NCBI GenBank assembly: GCA_023474015.1
Contig: JAMCYN010000131.1
Span: 1-35,021, forward strand
Reading direction: 5' to 3'
DNA length: 35,021 bases
From: Armatimonadota bacterium
GTDB taxonomy: Bacteria; Armatimonadota; UBA5829
Under the pieces are notes generated by a model. The model had not been told where the DNA came from, made no database searches, and saw only the letters and a program-made list of their open reading frames with translations. Both the position numbers and the translations under genes were made by a program. The first letter of the stretch is position 1, and the number at the start of each line of letters is the position of its first letter. This document shows, piece by piece, positions 15,483-22,457 of this stretch.

Positions 15483-16433
15483 ATGATTTGCACCATCACC
15501 CTCAATCCCACAATCGACAAGACCGTCTATGTGACGAAGCTCTCCCCGAATGACACCAACCGGGTCACGAGGGTTGAGATAGATGCCGGCGGCAAGGGGA
15601 TCAATTGCTCCCGCATGCTCAAGAGGCTCGGCGCGGAGACTATGGTCGTCGCCTTCTTGGGAGGCACGACGGGTGATCTCGTATCGACCGTGCTCTGCAG
15701 GGAAGGTGTGCCGCTGGAGTGCGTTCCCACGGACAAGCCGACCCGCATGTGCATCTGCGTCGAGGAGTCCACGGGCCTCCCGCCCACCACGTTCAACGAG
15801 CGCGGTGGTCCTGTCGAGCATCGTGAACTGGTCGCGCTACTGGAAACGGCCAAGGATGTCGCGCGCGGGAGCAGCTACATGGTCTTCGGCGGTAGTGTGC
15901 CGATAGGGGTTAACCAGGACATTTACAGGGTGCTGATCGATATCGCCAACGCGGGGGGAGCGAATGCCGTGCTCGACGCCGACGGTGAGGCCCTGGCCGA
16001 AGGACTCAAGGCGAAGCCATTTATGATCAAGCCGAACCTCGACGAGTTGGAGCGGCTCCTTGGGGTCGAGTTCGAATCGCAGTCCGATGTGGCCCGAGCG
16101 GCGCTGACCCTCGCCGAGCGCGGGATCGAGCTGGTGGTAGTCTCCCTCGGAAGACAGGGGGCCATAGCCTGCCATAAAGAGATGATATACCACGCGACGT
16201 GCCCCGAGGTAAAATGCGTCAGCACCATCGGCTCGGGGGACTCGATGGTCGCCGGGATGCTCCTTGAACTCGATCGTGGCGCCGGCATCGAAGACGCGCT
16301 CCGCATGGGCTGCGCGGCGGGCGCGGCCACCGCGATGAGCAACGGGGCTGATATAGGCAACGCCGAAGATGCCGAGGCGCTGGCGTCCCAGGTGAAGGTA
16401 GCAAGAATAGAGCCTTCGCCAATACCCCATTGA
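15483..16433 (+). CDS. PfkB-family sugar-phosphate kinase, 1-phosphofructokinase type
   Basis: 316 aa. It transfers phosphate from ATP to a hexose phosphate (fructose-1-P or tagatose-6-P in known FruK/LacC). N-terminal MICTITLNPTIDKTVYV and the substrate-binding GGKGIN at 37-42 are typical of FruK/LacC; the PfkB signature with catalytic D253 is TIGSGDSMVAGML, and PNLDELERLLG (~184-194) is the nucleotide-side motif. The frame is open from 15420 through the repeat, but only ATG 15483 has AGGGG in place and starts the canonical N-terminus. Likely co-transcribed with the aldolase. No PTS component is in view, so the source of fructose-1-phosphate is not evident, and 6-phosphofructokinase activity is possible. 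Confidence 0.88.
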   Translation: MICTITLNPTIDKTVYVTKLSPNDTNRVTRVEIDAGGKGINCSRMLKRLGAETMVVAFLGGTTGDLVSTVLCREGVPLECVPTDKPTRMCICVEESTGLPPTTFNERGGPVEHRELVALLETAKDVARGSSYMVFGGSVPIGVNQDIYRVLIDIANAGGANAVLDADGEALAEGLKAKPFMIKPNLDELERLLGVEFESQSDVARAALTLAERGIELVVVSLGRQGAIACHKEMIYHATCPEVKCVSTIGSGDSMVAGMLLELDRGAGIEDALRMGCAAGAATAMSNGADIGNAEDAEALASQVKVARIEPSPIPH

Positions 16434-16458
16434 CAACGAGCCATCTTGAGGATACATT
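16430..16458 (+). promoter_or_regulatory. strong sigma70-like promoter
   Basis: TTGACA (16430-16435) overlaps the stop of the kinase gene; a 17-nt spacer is followed by TACATT (16453-16458). It drives the small orphan gene at 16486 independently. Confidence 0.75.
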
Positions 16459-16485
16459 GTAAGTGGGTAGGCAAAGGCTCAGGAT

Positions 16486-16818
16486 GTGATCCGCACGATG
16501 AAACTCGATCAGTTCCGAAAACTAGTAAGGGCTGAGTTTGGCGTCGATCTGGAGCACGCTACTCCGGCGAACGTCCGGGAGTTCCTGGACTTAATGGAGA
16601 GCGATGTCCTGCCTGGCAACCTTGCCAACCGAATAACCCTCAACGAACCCTGCGGCTCCTATGAAGAAGTCATCCGCGACTTCTTTGCCAAGATCCTCGA
16701 ACTCCCTCCGGAAGAAGCCATCGTCTCGCTGTGGACGCTGTCGCTGTATCTGGCATTCTCGGCGATAGAATTGCAGTATGCGGACCGCTTCGCCCCGCTG
16801 TTCCCGGACGTCGATTAG
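16486..16818 (+). CDS. small hypothetical acidic protein
   Basis: 110 aa from GTG 16486 (AAAGG eight bases upstream) or 106 aa from ATG 16498 (AGGA 13 bases upstream); I prefer the former only slightly. I do not recognise the family. The sequence starts MKLDQFRKLVRAEFGVDLE in the second version, has helical stretches, an acidic C-terminus ending FPDVD, and no signal peptide. A good promoter supports it as real. Its stop overlaps the stop of the convergent antitoxin gene by two bases, and codon use looks like that of its neighbours. Confidence 0.6.
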   Translation: MIRTMKLDQFRKLVRAEFGVDLEHATPANVREFLDLMESDVLPGNLANRITLNEPCGSYEEVIRDFFAKILELPPEEAIVSLWTLSLYLAFSAIELQYADRFAPLFPDVD

Positions 16819-17144
16819 GCTTTGATTCTGGCTGGGCACTTGCGGCGGCTCCGCCTGTCTCGACAAGTCACCTCCAGCTTCTTATCGAGCGCCACGCAGA
16901 TGCGCCAGAGCATCTCCAGCGCGCTTCCCTCGTAGTCCGCATTTTCCAGCTTGGAGAGTACCGGCTGCCTGGTGCCGATTCTCTTCGCAAGTTCGGCCTG
17001 GGTCAGACCTGCTTCGTTTCGAAGCGCATAAACGAGTTGCGCCACGCGGGCGTTGAGTTCCTCTTCGATTACCATACGGTCCCACTCGGGGTCCCCGCCA
17101 TATCGCCTGTCCAGAATCTCAACCGCATCCCTAATCTTTCTCAT
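16815..17144 (-). CDS. XRE-family antitoxin (HigA-like)
   Basis: 109 aa from ATG 17144; a TTG at 17174 is possible but AAAGG is placed for the ATG. The helix-turn-helix is in the second half: LTQAELAKRIGTRQPVLSKLENADYEGSALEMLWRICVALD (about 50-90). The N-terminus MRKIRDAVEILDRRYG probably wraps the toxin. It neutralises the upstream toxin and represses their shared promoter. The start lies 14 bases inside the toxin gene, a translational coupling typical of higBA-type operons with the toxin first. The Lys/Arg-rich tail (CRDRRSRRKCPARIKA) is a little longer than usual. Confidence 0.85.
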   Translation of the reverse strand: MRKIRDAVEILDRRYGGDPEWDRMVIEEELNARVAQLVYALRNEAGLTQAELAKRIGTRQPVLSKLENADYEGSALEMLWRICVALDKKLEVTCRDRRSRRKCPARIKA

Positions 17145-17514
17145 AGTGGCTATGCCTTTCCGGATCCGACTCAAATATCGCCCTGCGCCTTAGCGCCAGG
17201 TCAATTTCAGCAGGGGGCACTCTAGCTTCCTTGGCGAGCCCGTGCGACACTACCGCTACTTTCTTGTCCGCGAAGAAGTAGAGCAACCTGTAATTGACAC
17301 TTCCGAAGGCCAACCTCAACTCGTATATGCCATCTCTGAGATAATCTGCGATCGGCCGGCGCAGATCGCGGCCATCTGTGTGAAGCATTCTGAGCCTCGC
17401 TCGACATTTGGCCGCTGCTCTCCGATCCCTTTCGGCAACTTCCCCATCGAGCCAATCGAGCAACGGCACGGACCCACCTGCCTCTTTGAAGAACACTACG
17501 GTCGTCGTGGGCAC
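17131..17514 (-). CDS. RelE-superfamily mRNA-interferase toxin (HigB / phage Gp49-like)
   Basis: 127 aa. GTG start at 17514, decided by GGAGG six bases upstream; a nearby ATG (17519) is out of frame. Pattern of the Gp49/HigB group: VVFFKEAGGSVPLLDWLD at the N-terminus, RPIADYLRDGIYELRLAFGSVNYRLLYFF in the middle, and VVSHGLAKEARVPPAEIDLALRR at the end. These enzymes cut mRNA at the ribosome and halt growth. First gene of a two-gene operon with its antitoxin; the palindrome at 17531-17548 is the likely operator. Confidence 0.88.
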   Translation of the reverse strand: MPTTTVVFFKEAGGSVPLLDWLDGEVAERDRRAAAKCRARLRMLHTDGRDLRRPIADYLRDGIYELRLAFGSVNYRLLYFFADKKVAVVSHGLAKEARVPPAEIDLALRRRAIFESDPERHSHYEKD

Positions 17515-17528
17515 GCCATTCCTCCAGT

Positions 17529-17548
17529 ATTATACCATATATGTTATA
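17529..17548 (-). promoter_or_regulatory. toxin-antitoxin promoter with overlapping palindromic operator
   Basis: On the minus strand a perfect TATAAT box (17534-17529) overlaps an 18-bp near-perfect palindrome at 17531-17548 (one mismatched pair, TATAMCATATATGKTATA). The -35 is poor (TTCTAT at 17-nt spacing). Such an arrangement fits repression by the HigA-like protein. Confidence 0.65.
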
Positions 17549-17575
17549 CGGATAGAAACGCCGGGAGTTGCCATG

Positions 17576-17692
17576 TTACTCGACCGAGAACTTGTGGGCC
17601 TTCTCTTCCTGCTTGGCCTTCTTGGCGGCTTTCTTTTCCTTTACATTCTTTTTGGGAGCCTTGGCTTCTTTCTTTATCGATTTCTCTTTCAT
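17576..17692 (-). CDS. 38-residue lysine-rich small protein
   Basis: An ATG at 17692 with GAGGGTG seven bases upstream opens a 38-codon frame: MKEKSIKKEAKAPKKN in the first half, KAAKKAKQEEKAHKFSVE at the end, stop at 17576. About 40% of residues are Lys, with Glu and Ala, like short histone-H1-tail or ribosome-associated basic peptides. The apparent membrane proteins in the opposite strand are its shadow, because antisense Lys codons read as Leu and Phe. It lies upstream of the toxin operon in the same direction. Function unknown. Confidence 0.55.
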   Translation of the reverse strand: MKEKSIKKEAKAPKKNVKEKKAAKKAKQEEKAHKFSVE

Positions 17693-17808
17693 CGTGCATC
17701 ACCCTCGACGCGGCCCGATCAGGCGGGCGCGGACTTGTGGAGCAAACGTATATGGTGTTCGCGAAACGGGTGCGCAAGTCCTTCTCCTGAGTAACGTTTC
17801 AACCGGCT

Positions 17809-17837
17809 TTGCCAGAGGGACGGGAATCCGGTATAAT
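17809..17837 (+). promoter_or_regulatory. sigma70-like promoter of the PAP2-glycosyltransferase gene
   Basis: TTGCCA (17809-17814), a 17-nt spacer, TATAAT (17832-17837). Transcription should start near 17844, which rules out the TTG at 17843 as start codon and leaves ATG 17858 on a leader of only ~14 nt. Confidence 0.75.
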
Positions 17838-17857
17838 TCCAGTTGAGCAAGACACCT

Positions 17858-20119
17858 ATGCGTATTCCTCTCTACATAATCAGTCTCCAAAGCCTCGGTG
17901 CGGTCATAGGCAGGGCTGACGCCTGCCTGTTCTATCTCATCAACAGCGGGCTCGGACACCCCTGGCTGGATCAAGCTATGCTTGCGGCCAGCCTGCCGGG
18001 AGTAGGAGTCGCGCAAAGCGGGTTTAGCCTGGCTCTCATGCTACTCGGCTGGAGGCTGCGAAGGACGAACTGGCTTCATGCGGGCTATGCCGGGATTGTC
18101 GCGTTCGCTCTCTCAGGGGCAGGGGTTCAGGTGTTCAAGCACATCTGGGGCCGCCCCAGGCCGGTACTTACGATGTTCGATGTGCGAATTGTCGGCGAGC
18201 CGCTGTTCGTCCATAGCTTCCCTTCCGGGCACACCATGACGGCCTTCGCCGTTGCCTTTGCATGTTCCGCGGTTGTCCCACGATTCAGGTTTATTCTCAT
18301 TCCCCTCGCGTTTGCCACCGGCCTTTCGAGGGTCTATATAGGCGCGCACTTCCCTCTCGATGTGGCCTACGGAGCGCTCGTGGGGACATTGATCGGGATA
18401 GGGTCCGCGAGGCTGATTTCGTGGCGCATGCAGACCAGGCAACAGAAGGAAAGGGAGGGGCTGAAGCCCGGGGTCCTTCGACGCGCTCATGATGTGTCCG
18501 GGGTTCAAACCCCGTACGAACGGAGGACTCCTTTCTGTTCCCTGTTCCCTGTTCCCTATTCCCTCCTGCTGCTCTTGTGCGCGGCCCTGTTCTTCTGGAG
18601 ACTCGGAAGCACTCCTTTGATGGGTCTCGACGAGGGGCTATACGCCGAGTGCTCCCGCGAGATGGCCGCAAGTGGAAACTACATCACGCCCACTGTAAAC
18701 GGCGGCCCGTTTTACGACAAGCCGCCGCTTGTCTACTGGATGCAAGCCGGGAGCATAGGTCTGTTCGGTGTGAATTCCTTCGCGGCCAGGCTCCCGTCCG
18801 CGATTTGCGCGCTGGCTCTGGTTGGGTTTACGGCGCTGACGGGCACGCGGCTCTTCGGCAAGCGGGCGGGGCTTCTTACCGGGTTTGCTCTCGCATGCTC
18901 CCCGCTGACCGCCGCACTGGCCCACATGGCCTTGATGGACCAGGCGTTCTCGCTCACCATATCACTGGCCCTGGGAGCATTTCTAATGGCTTACACCGGC
19001 GTGTGGCCGAGATGGGGTTACCTCGTGTTCTGGGCGGCGATGGGCCTATCGAGCCTGGTCAAGGGGCCCGTTGGAGTGCTGTTGATTCTGATTCCCCTTG
19101 GGGTCTTTTTAATGATCAGGCGGCAGTTGGATGCTTTCAAGCACTCGATGCCCATACCCGGAGTGTTGATCTTCGCGATTGTTGCGCTGCCTTGGTACAT
19201 AATGGTTAACCATCAAACAAACGGCGCGTTCCTGCACGAGTTCATATTCCACCAAAACCTCCAGCGCGCGATGGGCCAGGATTTCCAGCACAATATGCCG
19301 TTCTACTTCTACCCGCCGATCTATCTCGCCGGGTTCTTCCCCTGGAGCGTGTTTATCACGCTGGCGTGGAGGCGTTACGTGAGGCTCCGACCGGTCGGCA
19401 CGGAGCAGGAGGCGTCTCTGTTCGCGGCGGTCTGGATGCTCGCGATCGTCGGAGTGTTCTCGCTTTCGGTATCCAAGCTGCCGAGCTACATATATCCCGC
19501 GCTACCTCCATCGGCGCTGCTGATCGGGCTGATGTGGTCGCGCGTCATGGAGAACGCGAAGCAGTCCTCCCTCCGGCCCTCCGGCGCCGCGGCCATGCTG
19601 GTGGCCGGCGCCATGGCGATAGGCATGTTTATCGCGCAAAGGTATCTGCCTGAGCCGATCCCCGGACTTTCCATCACGCTTGGGCTGATGGGAGGCTCGC
19701 TTGCGCTGGGGGCTATCATCGCCGCCACGCTGATCGTCACCAAGAGGGCTGCGGGAGCGTTCGCGGCTTTGTGCTGCGCCATGGTTGGGTTCGTTCTCGC
19801 GGGGGTCGTATTCGGCCTGCCCATCGCATCGCGGAAGCTGGCCGACCCGGTCGAGAAGATGGCCAAGGTGATCGCGGCAACGGCCGCGCCCAACGAGCCT
19901 GTGTTTGCCTACAGGCTCTCTCCTCCCCAGCCCGCGCTGGGTTTCTACTCCGGGAGGCCGGTTTCGAGCAGGATCAAAGGCCCCGAACTGCAAAGCGCAA
20001 TCTCCTCCGCGAAGCCTTGCCTGGTGGTGACTATGGAAAGCAGGACTGAAGGCTTCCCGACCGGCGGAAAGATTGTCCAGCGCGTTCCGCCTTTCTCTCT
20101 CCACGAATTCGACAGATAG
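17858..20119 (+). CDS. fusion: PAP2 lipid phosphatase + ArnT/PMT-like GT-C glycosyltransferase
   Basis: 753 aa. Residues ~1-190 are a membrane PAP2 phosphatase with all three motifs: KHIWGRPRP, FPSGHT and SRVYIGAHFPLD; this class dephosphorylates undecaprenyl pyrophosphate or phosphatidate-type lipids. From ~235 a second protein begins with a hydrophobic segment and GLDEGLYAECSREM, YDKPPLVYWMQ and FAARLPSA, the start of ArnT-like transferases that use polyprenyl-phosphate sugars; many membrane spans follow, then a soluble tail with GFYSGRPVSS. The joining stretch (~192-235) is read from repeat DNA (see 18437-18570). Coupling lipid-phosphate recycling with a transferase that releases polyprenyl phosphate makes sense, but the join may simply be a recent read-through. 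No Shine-Dalgarno is obvious. Confidence 0.85.
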   Translation: MRIPLYIISLQSLGAVIGRADACLFYLINSGLGHPWLDQAMLAASLPGVGVAQSGFSLALMLLGWRLRRTNWLHAGYAGIVAFALSGAGVQVFKHIWGRPRPVLTMFDVRIVGEPLFVHSFPSGHTMTAFAVAFACSAVVPRFRFILIPLAFATGLSRVYIGAHFPLDVAYGALVGTLIGIGSARLISWRMQTRQQKEREGLKPGVLRRAHDVSGVQTPYERRTPFCSLFPVPYSLLLLLCAALFFWRLGSTPLMGLDEGLYAECSREMAASGNYITPTVNGGPFYDKPPLVYWMQAGSIGLFGVNSFAARLPSAICALALVGFTALTGTRLFGKRAGLLTGFALACSPLTAALAHMALMDQAFSLTISLALGAFLMAYTGVWPRWGYLVFWAAMGLSSLVKGPVGVLLILIPLGVFLMIRRQLDAFKHSMPIPGVLIFAIVALPWYIMVNHQTNGAFLHEFIFHQNLQRAMGQDFQHNMPFYFYPPIYLAGFFPWSVFITLAWRRYVRLRPVGTEQEASLFAAVWMLAIVGVFSLSVSKLPSYIYPALPPSALLIGLMWSRVMENAKQSSLRPSGAAAMLVAGAMAIGMFIAQRYLPEPIPGLSITLGLMGGSLALGAIIAATLIVTKRAAGAFAALCCAMVGFVLAGVVFGLPIASRKLADPVEKMAKVIAATAAPNEPVFAYRLSPPQPALGFYSGRPVSSRIKGPELQSAISSAKPCLVVTMESRTEGFPTGGKIVQRVPPFSLHEFDR
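18437..18570. repeat. intergenic-type repeat embedded in frame in the fusion gene
   Basis: Left part AACAGAAGGAAAGGGAGGGG (18444-18463) equals the sequence at 5264-5283; right part is CTTTCTGTTCCCTGTTCCCT with further units to ~18566, the inverse of the same family. Between them are short palindromes such as GGGGTTCAAACCCC. Read in frame it gives a linker including QQKEREGLKPG and RRTPFCSLFPVPYS, between the two protein domains. Confidence 0.75.
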
Positions 20120-20203
20120 ACGAAGAGTTGCCTGATCGGTGGAAACCTTGCGGAGGAGCTGTGGTGATGGTATCCTGTAAGTGACGGATATCACTAAGGC
20201 CCG

Positions 20204-22393
20204 ATGGCGAGATGGGGGACTATGACTACTGGTGTCGATGGAAACGAGGCAAAGCCGCGTTCGAACCCGACCGGGATACTCGACCTGCGTTACGTGAGGT
20301 TGGCCGTCGCGAGCCTCGTGGTAATCGCGGTCGCGGACTCGCTCAACCGTCATAACATCGTGTTTCCAGCCGCATACTATGGCGGCATACACATGCTGCT
20401 GGAACTGACAAGCATTGTCGTAAGCTTCGCCGTGTTCACCATGGCGTGGTACGGCCACAGGCAGACGAGAAACGCGCGCGATCTGCTCATAGGCATCACG
20501 TTCTTCATCACCGCCCTCATCGATCTCATTCACACTCTCAGCTACCAGGGCATGCCGGCGGTCTTCGGTGCCAGCGACCCTGGAAAAGCGGCCGCCTACT
20601 GGATATTTGCGAGGCTGATAGTCGCCCTGGGTCTGCTGGTAGCCTCGCGGATGGCGCCGGATATAAAAAGCAAGTGGTTGTCTCCGGGGCTTCTCGTGTT
20701 CGCGGCGCTCGCAACCGTCGGCGCGCTCGTGACAATGATCACCATGGGCCACCCACTTTCCGGAAGAATGTTCTATGATCCTATCAACCGCGGCCCGACC
20801 GCGCTCAAGAACGGGCTGGAGTATCTGACCATAGCCTTGTATGCGGCCGTTTTCCTCACTCTCTCCCGACGCCGTGGGTGGGAACGGCAAACCATCGACG
20901 TTCTTAGAAGCGCGATGCTCATGGCTGTGTTCGCGGAACTGGCGTTCACGCTTTATCGGAGCCCGTTCGGCCTTTTCAACGCGCTCGGCCACGTTTTCAA
21001 GACTGCGGCGTATTTCCTGATCCTCAAGGCCCTGTTCGTCTCCGCAATACAGCGGCCCTACGACGAACTGTCGATGGCTAGAGAAGACCTCCAGGAAATG
21101 TATCTGGATGTGCGAGAGCACAGGGCGGAAATCGAGCGTTCCTTTGCTCACATCGGCAACGCTCTGTCTTCGAGCCTGCGAATCGAGGAGGCCCTCGATC
21201 AGATCGCGGACCTGGTGGGCGACATGCTGCACGCCAACTGTTCGATGGTTGCTACTCTTGGAAAGAACGGCGAGGTAGTCCATGTCGCGGCCGAAAAGGG
21301 CGGCTGCAGCCTTGCGCGCCGACCTCTGAATCTCACCCTTGAACTTGGCAGGGAGGCTTTGTCGGGGCGGCGGACAGTCGTTGTCGACGATATCGAGAAG
21401 GCAAAGCTGATCGAGTGTGAGTTCAGGGAGGCTCACTGCCTGCGCTCCATTATGTGCGCTCCGATGGTCCTGAATGGTCAGGCACTCGGTGTGATTGCCG
21501 TCTATTCGCACACAGCATACGCGTTCGAGCAGCACGACATTACTCTCCTGGAGGGATTTGCCTCCCATGCGGCTGTCGCCGTGCATAACGCCATGAGCTA
21601 CGAACGCGAGAGCCGCATCGCCGACGTGCTGCAGAGGTCGCTGCTCGAATCCGCGAAGCTGGAGACAGGTCGCTTCGAGATCGCGCAGGTATACGAACCG
21701 GCAATGAACGAGGCGCTTGTCGGCGGGGACTTCTATGATGTGATCGAGATGGCCGATGGGAAGATTGGGCTGGTGATCGGGGACGTTTCAGGTAAGGGAC
21801 TTGCAGCGGCTGTGCACACGGCGTTGGTGAAATATACCCTGCGAGCTTATGTCAACGAGGGGCATTCCCCGGCACGCGCGCTATGTCTTCTGGATGCAAT
21901 CCTTTGCAAGTCCTCGAATATGGAGTACTTTGTGACGATGTTCTTCGGGGTACTCGATACCCAGACGGGCGTACTCATTTACGCGAACGCCGGGCACGAA
22001 CTACCGATCTGCATCAGCAATGGCGCGCTCCTCACACTACCGGTGACCGGGCCCGCCCTGGGGATCGGCATCGGCCTTGACCAGGGCTTCGAGGAGGGCA
22101 GTATCCTACTCGACGACGACTCCACCCTGTTGCTTTACACTGATGGGATCAGCGAGGCGCGCAACGGCGACACGTTTATGGGCACCGAACGCATCGGAGA
22201 GCAACTGTTGATCTGCAAGGAGCAGGGGGCCCAGGATGTGGCTAAGTGTATTCACGGGGCGGCAATCGAGTTTGCTGGGGGAGAATTGAAGGACGATGCC
22301 GCTATTCTTGCCGTCAGGACTCTTGCTTCGGTTACAACGGGGGCCAAGACGGGGTCCGCGAAACAACATGGACAAACGGGTATAATCGAGTAG
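20204..22393 (+). CDS. MASE3-GAF-SpoIIE serine/threonine phosphatase (RsbU-like)
   Basis: 729 aa from ATG 20204 (AAGG upstream); ATG 20222 is equally possible. Residues ~30-285 hold about seven to eight membrane segments of the MASE3 sensor type (HMLLELTSIVVSFAVF, GITFFITALIDLIHTLSYQG), then a short coiled stretch, a GAF domain (~325-465) and a PP2C-like SpoIIE phosphatase (~480-708). Metal-site residues are all present: GGDFYDV (508-513), GDVSGKG (526-532), YANAGHE (593-599), TDGISEA (646-652) and DDAAILAV (697-704). In known systems such enzymes dephosphorylate a STAS anti-anti-sigma factor. The next gene, 64 bp away, encodes a matching anti-sigma-type kinase, so the pair is probably one operon. 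Confidence 0.9.
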   Translation: MARWGTMTTGVDGNEAKPRSNPTGILDLRYVRLAVASLVVIAVADSLNRHNIVFPAAYYGGIHMLLELTSIVVSFAVFTMAWYGHRQTRNARDLLIGITFFITALIDLIHTLSYQGMPAVFGASDPGKAAAYWIFARLIVALGLLVASRMAPDIKSKWLSPGLLVFAALATVGALVTMITMGHPLSGRMFYDPINRGPTALKNGLEYLTIALYAAVFLTLSRRRGWERQTIDVLRSAMLMAVFAELAFTLYRSPFGLFNALGHVFKTAAYFLILKALFVSAIQRPYDELSMAREDLQEMYLDVREHRAEIERSFAHIGNALSSSLRIEEALDQIADLVGDMLHANCSMVATLGKNGEVVHVAAEKGGCSLARRPLNLTLELGREALSGRRTVVVDDIEKAKLIECEFREAHCLRSIMCAPMVLNGQALGVIAVYSHTAYAFEQHDITLLEGFASHAAVAVHNAMSYERESRIADVLQRSLLESAKLETGRFEIAQVYEPAMNEALVGGDFYDVIEMADGKIGLVIGDVSGKGLAAAVHTALVKYTLRAYVNEGHSPARALCLLDAILCKSSNMEYFVTMFFGVLDTQTGVLIYANAGHELPICISNGALLTLPVTGPALGIGIGLDQGFEEGSILLDDDSTLLLYTDGISEARNGDTFMGTERIGEQLLICKEQGAQDVAKCIHGAAIEFAGGELKDDAAILAVRTLASVTTGAKTGSAKQHGQTGIIE

Positions 22394-22457
22394 GGTAGCA
22401 GACTATCACGCCAATTCGACTCCGTCAAAGGCCTTCCGGAACGGAAGGGATGATGCC

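Noticed and set aside
17568..17846. Short plus-strand frames that look like one-span membrane proteins
   Set aside because: They are the antisense of the lysine-rich gene: Lys codons AAG/AAA read as Leu/Phe on the other strand. No ribosome site.
18498..18516. GGGGTTCAAACCCC in the fusion gene, like a tRNA T arm
   Set aside because: No acceptor, D or anticodon arms around it; it is a simple palindrome in the repeat-derived linker.
19502..21586. A 694-codon open frame on the minus strand
   Set aside because: It is antisense to the glycosyltransferase and phosphatase genes, has low-complexity His/Arg/Gln-rich content and no recognisable domain: a GC-rich shadow frame.
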